64,000 nt of DNA from Stigmatella aurantiaca (GCF_900109545.1 NZ_FOAP01000002.1:62001-126000); one strand, 5' to 3'; positions 8,262 through 17,698 are shown, numbered from the stretch's first letter. Notes: a model not told the origin generated them from the sequence alone. Made by a program: numbers and translations.

Positions 8262-9326
8262 TCAGGGAATGTCGCGGCCCTCGCCGAAGCCGAGCACCCA
8301 GAAGGCCGGCTTCGGCTCTGCTTGCGCCTCCAGGGCCGCGCGCAGCCGGGTGACGGGCTCCTCCTGCCCGTCATCCGCCAGCCGGAAGGTGCCGAAGTGC
8401 ATGGGCACGGTGACCTGGGCCTCCAGGTCCCGGTGGGCCTGCACCGCCTGCTCGGGCGAGACGTGCACCACCTCCATGAAGGCCTCGGGCCGGAAGGCGC
8501 CGATGGGCAGCACGGCGAGCCGGGGCGGGCCGAAGCGCTCGCGCACCTGGCGGAAGTGTTTGCCGTAGCCGGTGTCTCCCGCGAAGTACGTCACCCCCGA
8601 GGGGCCCTGGAGCACGTAGCTTGTCCACAGCGTGCCGTCCTTGTCGCTCAGCCCCCGGTTGGAGAAGTGGTGCGCCGGGGTGCTCACCAGCTTCACCTCC
8701 GGGCTGAGCGGAACCTCCTGCCACCAGTCCAGCTCCACCGTGTTGCGCAGCCCCTTGGACTCGAGGAACGCCCGGTTCCCCAGCCCCGCGAAGAAGCGCA
8801 CGTTCGGGAACTGCGCCGCCAGGCGCTTCAGCGTCGGCACGTCCATGTGATCGTAATGGTTGTGGCTGAGGATGACCGCGTCGATGGGGGGCAGGTCCTC
8901 GAAGCGCACGCCCGGCGGGCGCACGCGGTGGGGGCCCGCGAAGGACACGGGGCTGCAGCGATCCGACCAGATGGGGTCCGTCAGCACGTTCAGCCCATCG
9001 AGCTGGAGGAGCGTGGTGGCGTGGTTGATGAATGTCACCCGCAGTGCCCCCCGGGGCACACGCCGGGGTGGAGGCGGGCCCGGAGGGGCCTCCGTCCAGT
9101 CCTGCCAGGGGCCTTGCTGCTTGTTGAGCTGCCAGTCCCAGAAGCCCATCTGGGCCTTGCGCGGATCCTGGTTGTGAAACCGCTCCCCGTCGAAGTGATC
9201 TGACTTGGGCCCCTGGTACATGGGGGCGGAGAAGGCGTGGCAGCCCACCCCCATCGCCGTGGCCCCGAGCAGGCCGGACAATCCGAGCACGGTGAGCCAG
9301 GTGCGGCGCCGCCGGGTCATGGTCAT
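8262..9326 (-). CDS. Metallo-beta-lactamase-fold hydrolase (NAPE-PLD/UlaG-like), exported
   Basis: A 354-aa hydrolase with an N-terminal signal segment (residues 1-29, RRRRTW then a hydrophobic core). A Cys at 29 makes a lipoprotein possible, although the lipobox is imperfect. The metal motif is SHNHYDHMD (about residues 152-160), with later ligands in TPAHHFSNRG, YFAGDTGYG and VPMHFGTF. The layout, with a WxDW-containing leader and INHATTLLQLDG before the first motif, matches the NAPE-PLD-like branch acting on phosphodiesters or lipids. The substrate is not determinable. Its stop directly abuts the stop of the tandem ATP-grasp gene with zero bases between them. Confidence 0.85.
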   Translation of the reverse strand: MTMTRRRRTWLTVLGLSGLLGATAMGVGCHAFSAPMYQGPKSDHFDGERFHNQDPRKAQMGFWDWQLNKQQGPWQDWTEAPPGPPPPRRVPRGALRVTFINHATTLLQLDGLNVLTDPIWSDRCSPVSFAGPHRVRPPGVRFEDLPPIDAVILSHNHYDHMDVPTLKRLAAQFPNVRFFAGLGNRAFLESKGLRNTVELDWWQEVPLSPEVKLVSTPAHHFSNRGLSDKDGTLWTSYVLQGPSGVTYFAGDTGYGKHFRQVRERFGPPRLAVLPIGAFRPEAFMEVVHVSPEQAVQAHRDLEAQVTVPMHFGTFRLADDGQEEPVTRLRAALEAQAEPKPAFWVLGFGEGRDIP

Positions 9327-9505
9327 GGAGAGGCTCCGGGGAAAAGCAGGAAGTCACCTGTTTTAGCCCAGGAAAAGGGCACGGGGGGCCCTGGAAATCC
9401 GAAACCTGGGAAGGGCCGCAGGTCCCGGACGAGCCGCCCTCTACGTCAGCGGCGAAAGTTGTGGTGAGATGGAGGCCGAGCAACCAAGCACTCGGGTGAC
9501 GGTCC

Positions 9506-11461
9506 ATGTCGGGACGCCAGGTGGGCGGCAGGTACATCCTGGAAAAGAAGATCGCCGGCGGTGGCATGGGTGCCATCTGGCTGGCGCATGATCCCCAGTT
9601 GGATCGCAAGGTCGCGCTCAAGCTGACGACCTCGCTGCGCATCTCCTCGGACTCGGCCCGGCGCCAGTTCGAGCAGGAGGCGCGCGCCATCGCCCATTTC
9701 CGCCACCCGAACGTGGTGCAGATCTACGACTTCGGCCTGGACAAGGGCGAGGACCCGTACATCGTCATGGAGCTGCTCGACGGGGAGGACCTCGAGGCCC
9801 GGTTGCGGCGGCAGCCACAGCTTCCCCCGGGCGCCGTGGCCTCCATCCTGCTCCAGGTGGGCAAGGCGCTAACGGCCGCGCACACGGCGGGGATCGTCCA
9901 CCGCGATCTCAAGCCCGCGAACATCTTCCTGGCCCGTGTCGACGGCGAGGAGGTGGTGAAGATCCTCGACTTCGGCCTGGCGCGGCTGGTGAAGCGCTCC
10001 GAGGATGTCTCCTTCGACACGCCCGCGGACGGGATGATCGGCACGCTGCGCTACATGAGCCCCGAGCAGATCCGGGGCGACCGCGCGCTCGATCACCGCA
10101 GTGATTTGTGGTCCATCGCGGTCGTGATTTTCCGGGCGCTCACCGGGCAGTTTCCCTTCACGCTCGAGCTCGTCGGCCCGCTGCTGTCGGGCACGTTCCA
10201 CCCGCCCGAGACGGCCCCCTCCACGATGAACCTGGGGTTGAGCGCGGAGCTGGACGGGTTCTTCAAGCGCGCGCTGCACCCGGATCCCGCCCTGCGCTTC
10301 GGCTCCTCGCACGAGATGGTGTCCTCCTTCGCCACCCTCGTGAAGACGGCGGAGCGGCCCCAGGCGTGCAAGATCCTCGTGGTGGATGACGAGGCGGACG
10401 TGGAGATGCTGCTCAAGCAGGCCTTCCGCCGGCAGATCCGCGACAACGTCTACCAGTTCCTCTTCGCCTCCGATGGCGAGAACGCGCTGGAGAAGCTGCG
10501 CCAGTCGCCCGACATCGAGGTGGTCGTCACGGACATCAACATGCCGCGCATGGACGGGTTGGCCCTGCTCAGCCGCGTCAGCGAGGCCTATCCGCTCGCC
10601 AAGGTCATCATCGTCTCGGCCTACAGCGACATGACCAACATCCGCACGGCGATGAACCGGGGGGCCTACGACTTCCTGGTCAAGCCGCTGGACTTCCAGG
10701 ATCTGGAGACGACGCTCAACAAGACGCTCCGGCACGTGCGGGAGCTGCGGCAGATGGCGCGCTCCATCAAGGAGAACGAGCTGCTGGCGCTGTTCGTCCA
10801 GAGCACGGTCCTGTCGCTGTTGCGCACGCTCACGCAGGGGCGCGAGGCGCTGGCCGGCGAGCGCGTGGACTCCACCGTGGTGTTCATTGGCCTCAAGGGC
10901 CTCACCGCCGCCACGCGCCACGAGGCGCCCGTGGGCATCATCCAGAAGCTCAACGACAGCCTCCACATCATCGTCCCCGAGCTGACGTCGCGGCAGGGCG
11001 TGGTGGACCGGTTCATGGGCGACACGGTGATGGCCGTGTTCCGGGGCCACGAGCACCTCTACCGGGCGATGGCGGCCTGCATCTCCATCCGCCAGGAGCT
11101 CCAGACGCGCGCCTTCCGCTCGGGCGACGCCTCCCCGTACGCGCATGGGGTCAGCATCGGGCTGGACTCGGGAAAGGTGGTCGCCGGGGGGCTGGGGAGC
11201 CATGATCTCGGACGGCTGGACTACGCCGTGCTGGGGGACGTGGTGACCACCTCCGCGGCCCTGTCCTCGCTGGCGGGGCGGGATCAGATCCTGGTGACCG
11301 AGCGGCTAATCGAGCGATTGGCGGAGCGCTTCCGGTGCCAGCACCTGGGGGCGCGGATGCTCCCGGGGAGCGGTGATCCCGTGAATCTCTACGAGGTCCT
11401 TGGGCCGTACAATATGCCGGCACTGCCCGACGACTCCGCGACCAATCCAAACACGCAGTGA
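9506..11461 (+). CDS. Ser/Thr protein kinase - receiver - degenerate class III cyclase fusion
   Basis: A 651-aa cytoplasmic regulator with three parts. The protein kinase (residues about 8-275) has glycine loop IAGGGMG, ATP lysine K39, HRDLKPAN (D134) and DFG (155-157), all intact. The receiver (about 288-405) has DD at 294-295, phospho-acceptor D343 in VTDINMP and K393 in LVKPLD. The adenylyl/guanylyl cyclase-homology domain (about 453-615) looks inactive: the first metal Asp is Gly462 in VFIGLKGLT, and the GDTVNxAAR motif reads GDVVTTSAA, losing the catalytic Asn and Arg; the second metal Asp (D506) remains. No membrane segment is seen. It lies 81 bases upstream of the decarboxylase-like/FAD cassette on the same strand and may control it. 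Confidence 0.92.
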   Translation: MSGRQVGGRYILEKKIAGGGMGAIWLAHDPQLDRKVALKLTTSLRISSDSARRQFEQEARAIAHFRHPNVVQIYDFGLDKGEDPYIVMELLDGEDLEARLRRQPQLPPGAVASILLQVGKALTAAHTAGIVHRDLKPANIFLARVDGEEVVKILDFGLARLVKRSEDVSFDTPADGMIGTLRYMSPEQIRGDRALDHRSDLWSIAVVIFRALTGQFPFTLELVGPLLSGTFHPPETAPSTMNLGLSAELDGFFKRALHPDPALRFGSSHEMVSSFATLVKTAERPQACKILVVDDEADVEMLLKQAFRRQIRDNVYQFLFASDGENALEKLRQSPDIEVVVTDINMPRMDGLALLSRVSEAYPLAKVIIVSAYSDMTNIRTAMNRGAYDFLVKPLDFQDLETTLNKTLRHVRELRQMARSIKENELLALFVQSTVLSLLRTLTQGREALAGERVDSTVVFIGLKGLTAATRHEAPVGIIQKLNDSLHIIVPELTSRQGVVDRFMGDTVMAVFRGHEHLYRAMAACISIRQELQTRAFRSGDASPYAHGVSIGLDSGKVVAGGLGSHDLGRLDYAVLGDVVTTSAALSSLAGRDQILVTERLIERLAERFRCQHLGARMLPGSGDPVNLYEVLGPYNMPALPDDSATNPNTQ

Positions 11462-11542
11462 AGCGCTTCCGGGGGAGGGGCGGGGGCAGTGGCACCCAGC
11501 AGCTGTCCGCGCATGCCGCGCGGCCGATGGAGGTCCCCTCTC

Positions 11543-12349
11543 ATGCAGATGACGAAGACCGAGTCTTCTCTGTTCGATGCCTATCCCTGCACCGAGAAGT
11601 ACGAGCTGTCCTCGGGCGCCGTCTGCGCGGTGCCCTACGTCTGCCGCTCCGCGGACATGCTGGTGCTCCACGGACCGGCGGACCTCGAGGCCGTCCGGGG
11701 CCTGCTCGCGGGGCAGCGCTACCAGCCGGTGTCCATCGGGGGCGGCCAGTGCGCCATGTCGCTCTGGGTGGCGGACTACCACGACACCACGTGTGGGCCT
11801 TACAAGGAGTTCATCGTCGCCTTCATGGTGTCGCTGAAGCCGGTGGAGGTGGCAGTCCACTCTCCGATGGAGATGCTCCAGCCGCTGGGCCATCCGGAGG
11901 TCACCACGTTTTGTTACAAGCTGGTGCTGGATCAGCAAGTGCCCATCGACTTTGGCCGGGAGGTTCACGGCCACGCCAAGCACCCGGCGCCCCAGCCCGT
12001 GAACATCGCCTTCGGCGCCCCGTGGTGCCAGTTCGACATCGCCTGTGATGGCAAGCCGCTCGTTCAGGGCCGCGTCCGCTACCCGGCGGAGCCGGCCAGG
12101 TTCCAGCGGCTCTCCGTGGGCTTCGTCACCCCCAAGGAAGTGTTCCAGACGCGCAACATCATGCACTTCGAGATGGAGTCGCGCCTGCGGCTGTTCGGCG
12201 AGGGGGATGCGTTCTCGCTCTCCGGCGAGAGCCCGCTGGGCCGCGCGCTCGTGCCGCTGAACTACACGCCCCAGGTGGTGCAGTACCTGCCCCGGGTCCG
12301 CTTCGTGATGCCCAAGCCCCTCAACTGGCACGGGCCGGAGGGCCGATGA
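11543..12349 (+). CDS. Acetoacetate decarboxylase-like protein 1
   Basis: A 268-aa protein whose segment at residues 137-148 (FGREVHGHAKHP) aligns with the GRE-x-x-GFPKK active-site motif of acetoacetate decarboxylases. The first Lys (K146) is kept, but the second is His and the usual Phe-Pro is His-Ala, so chemistry may be altered. The following segment starting NIAFGAPW and the C-terminal half fit the same fold. No signal peptide. ATG at 11543 is chosen for GGAGG nine bases upstream. First gene of a four-gene cassette whose members overlap by ATGA. ADC-fold proteins also include cyclases, dehydratases and aldolase-like enzymes in natural-product pathways, so decarboxylation should not be assumed. 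Confidence 0.7.
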   Translation: MQMTKTESSLFDAYPCTEKYELSSGAVCAVPYVCRSADMLVLHGPADLEAVRGLLAGQRYQPVSIGGGQCAMSLWVADYHDTTCGPYKEFIVAFMVSLKPVEVAVHSPMEMLQPLGHPEVTTFCYKLVLDQQVPIDFGREVHGHAKHPAPQPVNIAFGAPWCQFDIACDGKPLVQGRVRYPAEPARFQRLSVGFVTPKEVFQTRNIMHFEMESRLRLFGEGDAFSLSGESPLGRALVPLNYTPQVVQYLPRVRFVMPKPLNWHGPEGR

Positions 12350-13362
12350 GCCCTCCAGGCCGCAAGTACGTCGACCATCCGTCGCTCCAGGTCTTCCCTC
12401 CGCCGAGCCTGTGCCAGGACGTCAACCTGTCCGTCTTCTTCCTCAAGGGGCGGCAGGACCGGCTCCAGGCGCTCTGTGACCGGTTCCTCAACGAGCCCTC
12501 GGGAGGCGCGGTCCACTACCGCCCACGGTTGCCCTTCGTCATGCTGACGTTCCAGCACGTGGGCCGGCTGTCCTCGGAGGCCGAAGGCTTCCGGGACTGG
12601 GGCTTCACCTCCGAGCGCGAGGTGACGTTCTGGATCGCCGCCAGCGACACCCGGCGGCACGGGCCGGATGAGCTGTGCCAGCGCGTGGAGCTCTTCGTCC
12701 CGTACATCTACACGGACAACCCGTGGGCGGTGGCCGGGGGGCGGGAGATCTACGGCTTTCCGAAGCAGGCCGCCGACATCCGCATGCCCGGCACGGGGCA
12801 GGGCGCGGGGGCCTTCGAGGTGCGGACCCTGGCATACCGCACGCTCAGCCCCGGCACGCGGGCCGAGGTGGCCCGGCTGCTGCTGCTGGAGCGGGCGGAT
12901 GGCCAGCCCATGGACATGGACATGGACCTGGGCATGTCCTCGGACACGGACGGCGCCGAGGGCTTCCGGGCGGAGAACCTGCTGCAGCAGGTGAGCGTGC
13001 TCCGGGACGAGCTGGGCTCGCTGCTCGACTTCAACTTCGAGGTGGGCTCGCGCATCCTCGACTTCCTGTTCCGGCCCACCCTGCCCATGGTCTTCCTCAA
13101 GCAGTTCCGCGGGGTGGGGACCCGCACGGACGCGTGCTACCAGGCCATCGTGGGCGCGGAGGCCGACCAGCTCAAGCTCCGGGGGCTGCGGCTGCTGCCC
13201 CGGCGCTTCCGGCTGACGATCGATTCGCTGGCCACGCAGCCACTGGCGGAGGATCTCGGGCTGGAACTCAACTCCCGGGGCCAGCTGTCCATCGCCGGGG
13301 GACTGCAGATCCAGTTCGATTTCCGGATCAACGAAGGACACCTCATCTGGAGCGGTTCATGA
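12346..13362 (+). CDS. Acetoacetate decarboxylase-like protein 2
   Basis: A 338-aa cytoplasmic protein with the clearest ADC signature in the window, GGREIYGFPKQAAD (residues 131-144), in which K140 would be the Schiff-base lysine and the second Lys is Gln. It is about 70 aa longer than its upstream paralogue, mainly at the N-terminus and in an insertion with three ATGGAC codon pairs (12910-12927) encoding Met-Asp repeats. The stretch ending DFRINEGH near the C-terminus is also family-like. ATG overlaps the previous stop (ATGA), and its stop overlaps the next start. With two ADC-like and two FAD proteins translated in series, a multi-step modification of one substrate is likely but uncharacterised. 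Confidence 0.75.
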   Translation: MSPPGRKYVDHPSLQVFPPPSLCQDVNLSVFFLKGRQDRLQALCDRFLNEPSGGAVHYRPRLPFVMLTFQHVGRLSSEAEGFRDWGFTSEREVTFWIAASDTRRHGPDELCQRVELFVPYIYTDNPWAVAGGREIYGFPKQAADIRMPGTGQGAGAFEVRTLAYRTLSPGTRAEVARLLLLERADGQPMDMDMDLGMSSDTDGAEGFRAENLLQQVSVLRDELGSLLDFNFEVGSRILDFLFRPTLPMVFLKQFRGVGTRTDACYQAIVGAEADQLKLRGLRLLPRRFRLTIDSLATQPLAEDLGLELNSRGQLSIAGGLQIQFDFRINEGHLIWSGS

Positions 13363-15530
13363 CGGAGGGCGGTGCGGCGTCACCTCGGAAGAAGGTCGTG
13401 GTGCTGGGGGGCGGTGCCGGTGCGCTGACGACGGCCTATTACCTGTCGAGCACGCCCGAGCTGCGCGCGCGGTACGAAGTCACGGTCTACCAGGTGGGCT
13501 GGCGGCTGGGGGGCAAGGGCGCCAGTGGGCGAGGGCCCCATGGGCGCATCGAGGAGCATGGGCTGCACATCTTCTGGGGCTTCTACGAGAACGCCTTCCA
13601 GTTGATGCGCGCGTGCTACCGGGAGATGAACCGGCCCGCGACGATGCCGCTGGCCACCTTCGAGCAGGCCTTCCTGCCGAGGGACTTGCTGGCCCTGCAG
13701 GAGCTCGTCCACGGCACGTGGCAGCGCTGGGTCATCCCGTTTCCCTCCAACTCCCGCTCGCCGGGGCAGTCCGGCAGCATCGACTCCTCCCAGGAGGTTC
13801 TCGGGGTCCTGTTCCAGACCATCCTGGACCTCTTCAACCGGACCCAGGCACTGCTGGTGGGCACGGCGGCGGAGGGCACTGCGCAGGACTTTCTCGGCAG
13901 GCTCCAGGAGGTGTTGGCGGAGAGCATGGAGCGGGGGGCCGACCTGCTCCTGTCCGTGCGCCTGCTCGTCCAGGAGGGGCAGCGGCTGCTGGAGCAGGCC
14001 CATGTGCGCGTGCTCGCGGTGCTCCGGGGCGAGGTGGAGGCGCGCGGGATGCTGGACGCGGCGCTGCTCGACACGCTGCGCGGCTTCCTGCGCTGGCTGT
14101 GGGCCCGGTTCACGCCCCTGCTGGAGTCGAACTTCCTGCTCTTCCAGATGTGCGTGGGGCTGGACTTCCTGGTGGCCAACCTCGTCGGCATCCTCTCGGA
14201 TCAGGTGTTCGTCCGGGGCTTCAACGCCATCGAGGAGATGGACTACCGCGCGTGGCTGGCGAAGCATGGGGCCAGCGAGCTGACGCTGAAGTCGGCGCTG
14301 TCGCGCACCATCTACGACGCGGCCATGTCCATGGTGGATGGGGATCCCGACTGCCAGGCCATCGGCGCGGGCAGCGCGCTCCGGGCGCTGCTGCGCATCG
14401 GGCTCACGTACCAGGGGCACATCGCCTACGAGTTCGCCGCCTCCATGGGCGACGTCATCTTCGTGCCGCTCTACGAGGCGTGCCGGAAGAACGGCGTGCG
14501 CTTCGAGTTCTTCCACCGGGTGGAGGAGCTGGTCGCGGACGACGTGACGGGCCTGCCGCAGATCCGGCGCATCCGCATCGGGCGCCAGGTGACGCTGAAG
14601 GATCCCTCGCGGGAGTACGAGCCCCTCATCTATGTGAAGAACCTGCCGTGCTGGCCCAGCCAGCCGCTGTGGGATCAGCTCCTGGAGGGCGACAACCTCC
14701 TCCGGGAGGGCATCAACCTGGAGTCCTTCTACACGCCGTGGCGGAGCGTGGAAGAGCGCGTCCTGGAGGCAGGCCGGGACTTCGACCATGTCGTCTTCGG
14801 CATCCCCGTGGCCTCGGTGCCCTTCCTCTGTCCGAGCCTCGTGGAGAAGAACGCCGCGTGGCGGCGGATGGTGGAGCAGGTGGCCACCATCCAGACGCAG
14901 TCCTTCCAGATCTGGACCTCCAAGGACCTGAGCGCCATGGGGTGGACGGTGGGCAGTCCCATGCTCACCGGCTACGTCGAGCCCATCGACACGTGGGCGG
15001 ACATGACGAACCTGCTGCCCCGGGAGGGCTGGGCCCAGCCCAATGCGCCCCGCAACGTGGCCTACTTCTGCGGCCCCCAGCCGGGTCCGCGCCAGCCGCC
15101 CCCCCCGGACGCGCACGCCTTTCCCACGCAGGAGACGGAGCGGGCCCGGCAGGACGCGGTCCACTTCCTGAACCACCACATCGGCGTGCTCTGGCCGCGT
15201 GCCACCCAGCCCCGGGCGCCCGGCGCGTTCGACTGGACGCTGCTGGTGCCCTCGAATGGCGGGGAAGGGGAGGCGCGCTTCGAGACCCAGTACTGGCGCG
15301 CCAACGTGGATCCGAGCGAGCGCTACACGCTGGCCCTGCCCGGCACGTTCAAGGCGCGGATCCGTCCGGACCGGACGGGCTTCGCCAACCTGTCCATCTG
15401 CGGGGACTGGGTGGACAACGGCTTCTACATTGGCGCGGCGGAGGGGGCCGTCATCTCCGGCATGCTCGCCTTCCGCGCCGTGACCGGGCAGCGGCTGCCC
15501 ATCTCCGGTGAGGCGTTCTGGTACCGATGA
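13359..15530 (+). CDS. FAD-dependent oxidoreductase 1 (amine oxidase/phytoene desaturase-like)
   Basis: A 723-aa protein with an N-terminal Rossmann dinucleotide motif (VLGGGAGALTTAYYLS, residues 15-30). It is followed by GWRLGGKGASGR, typical of amine-oxidase/carotenoid-desaturase flavoproteins, and EEHGLHIFWGFYENAF. The C-terminal cofactor-binding signature ICGDWVDNGFYIGAAEGA closes the fold. Desaturases are usually 450-550 aa; the extra length is a helical insertion about residues 130-300. The frame is open far upstream of 13359, but only from this ATG does family sequence begin, and it overlaps the previous stop. Its closest visible relative is the next gene. Substrate unknown; a hydrophobic or polyene molecule would fit the family. 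Confidence 0.8.
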   Translation: MTEGGAASPRKKVVVLGGGAGALTTAYYLSSTPELRARYEVTVYQVGWRLGGKGASGRGPHGRIEEHGLHIFWGFYENAFQLMRACYREMNRPATMPLATFEQAFLPRDLLALQELVHGTWQRWVIPFPSNSRSPGQSGSIDSSQEVLGVLFQTILDLFNRTQALLVGTAAEGTAQDFLGRLQEVLAESMERGADLLLSVRLLVQEGQRLLEQAHVRVLAVLRGEVEARGMLDAALLDTLRGFLRWLWARFTPLLESNFLLFQMCVGLDFLVANLVGILSDQVFVRGFNAIEEMDYRAWLAKHGASELTLKSALSRTIYDAAMSMVDGDPDCQAIGAGSALRALLRIGLTYQGHIAYEFAASMGDVIFVPLYEACRKNGVRFEFFHRVEELVADDVTGLPQIRRIRIGRQVTLKDPSREYEPLIYVKNLPCWPSQPLWDQLLEGDNLLREGINLESFYTPWRSVEERVLEAGRDFDHVVFGIPVASVPFLCPSLVEKNAAWRRMVEQVATIQTQSFQIWTSKDLSAMGWTVGSPMLTGYVEPIDTWADMTNLLPREGWAQPNAPRNVAYFCGPQPGPRQPPPPDAHAFPTQETERARQDAVHFLNHHIGVLWPRATQPRAPGAFDWTLLVPSNGGEGEARFETQYWRANVDPSERYTLALPGTFKARIRPDRTGFANLSICGDWVDNGFYIGAAEGAVISGMLAFRAVTGQRLPISGEAFWYR

Positions 15531-17692
15531 GCGACAGGGTGGGACAGACGGGGCGCCAGGGCCGCAAGCGCAGGATCGTCATCCTGGGCGGTGGCGTGGG
15601 CGCCATGACGGCGGCGTACGGGCTGACGAGCGCCCCCGGGTGGAAGGACCAGTACGAGGTCGTCCTCTACACCCTGGGCTGGCGGCTGGGCGGCAAGGGC
15701 GCCAGTGGCCGCAACGCGGACGTGGCCCAGCGCATCGAGGAGCATGGCCTCCATGTGTGGATGGGCCACTACGAGAATGCCTTCCGGATGATGCGCCAGG
15801 TCTACGCGGAGCTGGGCCGCCGCCGGGGGGCGCCGCTGGCCACGCTGGAGGAGGCCTTCAAGAAGCAGTCGCTCATCACCCTGTTCGAGCGCACCCCCCA
15901 GGGCTGGGTGGACTGGAACTTCCACTTCCCCACCAACGCGAAGGAGCCCGGGCAGGGGGAGGGCATGGAGCCGCATTCGCTGGCCGATGCCCTGGACCGG
16001 GGGCTTCAGCTGCTCGTGGATCAGCTGCGCGGCGCGCCAGGGGCGGGCCTCGCGGCGGCGACCCCTCCGCCCGAGTCGTTGCCCGCCCAGGTCGAGGGGG
16101 TGATGCGCTCCCTGGGGCTGCCGCTCCTGCCGAGGCTCGGGGCGCCGGGAATTGGCCGCACGCTCCAGCTCGCGCAGCAGCTCGCCGCCCGGCTCCCGCG
16201 AGGACAGGGGGCGCAGGACTCGAACCACCTCCAGGCGATCCTCTGGCTCATCGAGGAGGCCTGGGGCCGCCTGTCGGCGCGCGTCGTGCGCCAATGGGAG
16301 GACAGCGCCGTGCGCAAGCTCTGGTCCGTGCTGGAGCTGGGGCTCGTCATCGCCCGGGGCATCCTGCGGGACCGGGTGCTGGAGACCGGCTTCAACGGCA
16401 TCGATGGCGAGGACTTCCGGGCCTGGCTCGCGCGTCACGGCGCCAGCGACTTCACGCTGTACCGGGCCCCCCTCGTCCCGGGCATGTACGCCCTGCTGTT
16501 CGCTTACGTGAAGGGCGACCCGGCCCACCAGTCCCTGGCGGCGGGCGTGGCCACGCGCTTCCTGCTGCGCATGGGGATCACGTACAAGGGCGCCATCTTC
16601 TACAAGATGCGTGCGGGCATGGGGGATGTGGTGTTCGCGCCCCTCTACGAGGTGCTGAAGCGGCGCGGGGTGGAGTTCCACTTCTTCCACAAGGTGGACC
16701 AGCTCCGGGTCAACTCGCTCACGCGCAACATCGACCGGGTGGAGATGACGCGCCAGGTGACGCTGAAGGACCCGGCGGCCGGTTACCAGCCGCTCGTGGA
16801 CGTGCTCGGCTTGCCGTGCTGGCCCGACCGGCCCCGCTACGAGCAGCTCGTCGAGGGCGAGCAGCTCCAGGCCTCCCGCATCAACCTGGAGTCCGCCTGG
16901 GCGCCCCGCGGGAAGAGCGAGCAGTACCTCACCCTGGAGCGGGGCCGGGACTACGACTTGCTCGTCATGGGCATCTCCCTGGGGGCCTTCCCCCACGTGG
17001 CCGGGGAGCTGATGGAGCACAGCCCGCGCTGGCAGCGGATGGTGGAGGCGCTCCAGACGAACCAGACGATGGGCGTGCAGCTGTGGCTGTCACGCAGCCT
17101 GGAGGGGCTGGGCTGGCAGGAGGAGCCCACGGTGTCCACCACCTACGCCGAGCCGGTGAACACCTACGCGGACATGTCCCAGCTGCTTCCCCGGGAACCG
17201 TGGCCCGCGGGCACCGTGCGCAACCTGGCCTACTTCACCGCGCCGTTCACCGACGCCCCGGAGATTCCGCCCTTCACCGACACGGACTTTCCCCGGCGGG
17301 AGCACGCGCGGCTCAAGGAGATCGCCCTGCGCTGGTTCCGGGAGTGGACGGGCGCGCTGTGGCCCCATGCGACGGGCTACAACCCCACGGCCCTGAACTG
17401 GGAGCTGCTCGTGGACCTGGACGGCGCCCGCCGGGGCGTGGACCGCTTCGACAGCCAGTTCTGGAAGGCCAACATCGATCCGTCCGAGCGCTATGTGCTG
17501 TCGCTGCCGGGCTCCACCGAGGCCCGGCTCGGCTCGCACGACTCCGGGTATAACGGGCTGTACCTGGCCGGTGACTGGACGCTCACGGGGCTCAACTGCG
17601 GGTGCGTGGAGGCGGCGGTGATGTCCGGCCTCCAGGCCGCCCAGGCCATCTCCGGCACCCCGGCGCACATCTCCGGGGAGAGCGACTTCTAA
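15527..17692 (+). CDS. FAD-dependent oxidoreductase 2 (amine oxidase/phytoene desaturase-like)
   Basis: A 721-aa paralogue of the preceding protein. It shares VILGGGVGAMTAAYGL at the N-terminus, GWRLGGKGASGRN, EEHGLHVWMGHYENAF, the central FNxID/E-x-x-DxRAWLxxHGAS segment and the closing AGDWTLTGLNCGCVEAAV. Identity is moderate across the whole length, so this is an old duplication with probable specialisation. The middle insertion (about residues 150-290) differs most and is Pro/Ala-rich here. ATG overlaps the previous stop (ATGA). It is the last gene of the cassette; a GC-rich hairpin follows at 17699-17720, and the next gene is convergent. No signal peptide or membrane span. Confidence 0.8.
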   Translation: MSDRVGQTGRQGRKRRIVILGGGVGAMTAAYGLTSAPGWKDQYEVVLYTLGWRLGGKGASGRNADVAQRIEEHGLHVWMGHYENAFRMMRQVYAELGRRRGAPLATLEEAFKKQSLITLFERTPQGWVDWNFHFPTNAKEPGQGEGMEPHSLADALDRGLQLLVDQLRGAPGAGLAAATPPPESLPAQVEGVMRSLGLPLLPRLGAPGIGRTLQLAQQLAARLPRGQGAQDSNHLQAILWLIEEAWGRLSARVVRQWEDSAVRKLWSVLELGLVIARGILRDRVLETGFNGIDGEDFRAWLARHGASDFTLYRAPLVPGMYALLFAYVKGDPAHQSLAAGVATRFLLRMGITYKGAIFYKMRAGMGDVVFAPLYEVLKRRGVEFHFFHKVDQLRVNSLTRNIDRVEMTRQVTLKDPAAGYQPLVDVLGLPCWPDRPRYEQLVEGEQLQASRINLESAWAPRGKSEQYLTLERGRDYDLLVMGISLGAFPHVAGELMEHSPRWQRMVEALQTNQTMGVQLWLSRSLEGLGWQEEPTVSTTYAEPVNTYADMSQLLPREPWPAGTVRNLAYFTAPFTDAPEIPPFTDTDFPRREHARLKEIALRWFREWTGALWPHATGYNPTALNWELLVDLDGARRGVDRFDSQFWKANIDPSERYVLSLPGSTEARLGSHDSGYNGLYLAGDWTLTGLNCGCVEAAVMSGLQAAQAISGTPAHISGESDF

Positions 17693-17698
17693 GCCCCG

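Noticed and set aside
12675-13358. Upstream extension of the first FAD oxidoreductase frame
   Set aside because: The frame is open but overlaps the ADC-like gene, lacks family similarity, and the ATG at 13359 is coupled to the preceding stop and begins the Rossmann motif.
15109-15116. C8 homopolymer within the first FAD oxidoreductase gene
   Set aside because: It could allow slippage, but it encodes a Pro-rich loop deep in an enzyme gene and the frame is intact; high-GC DNA contains such runs by chance.
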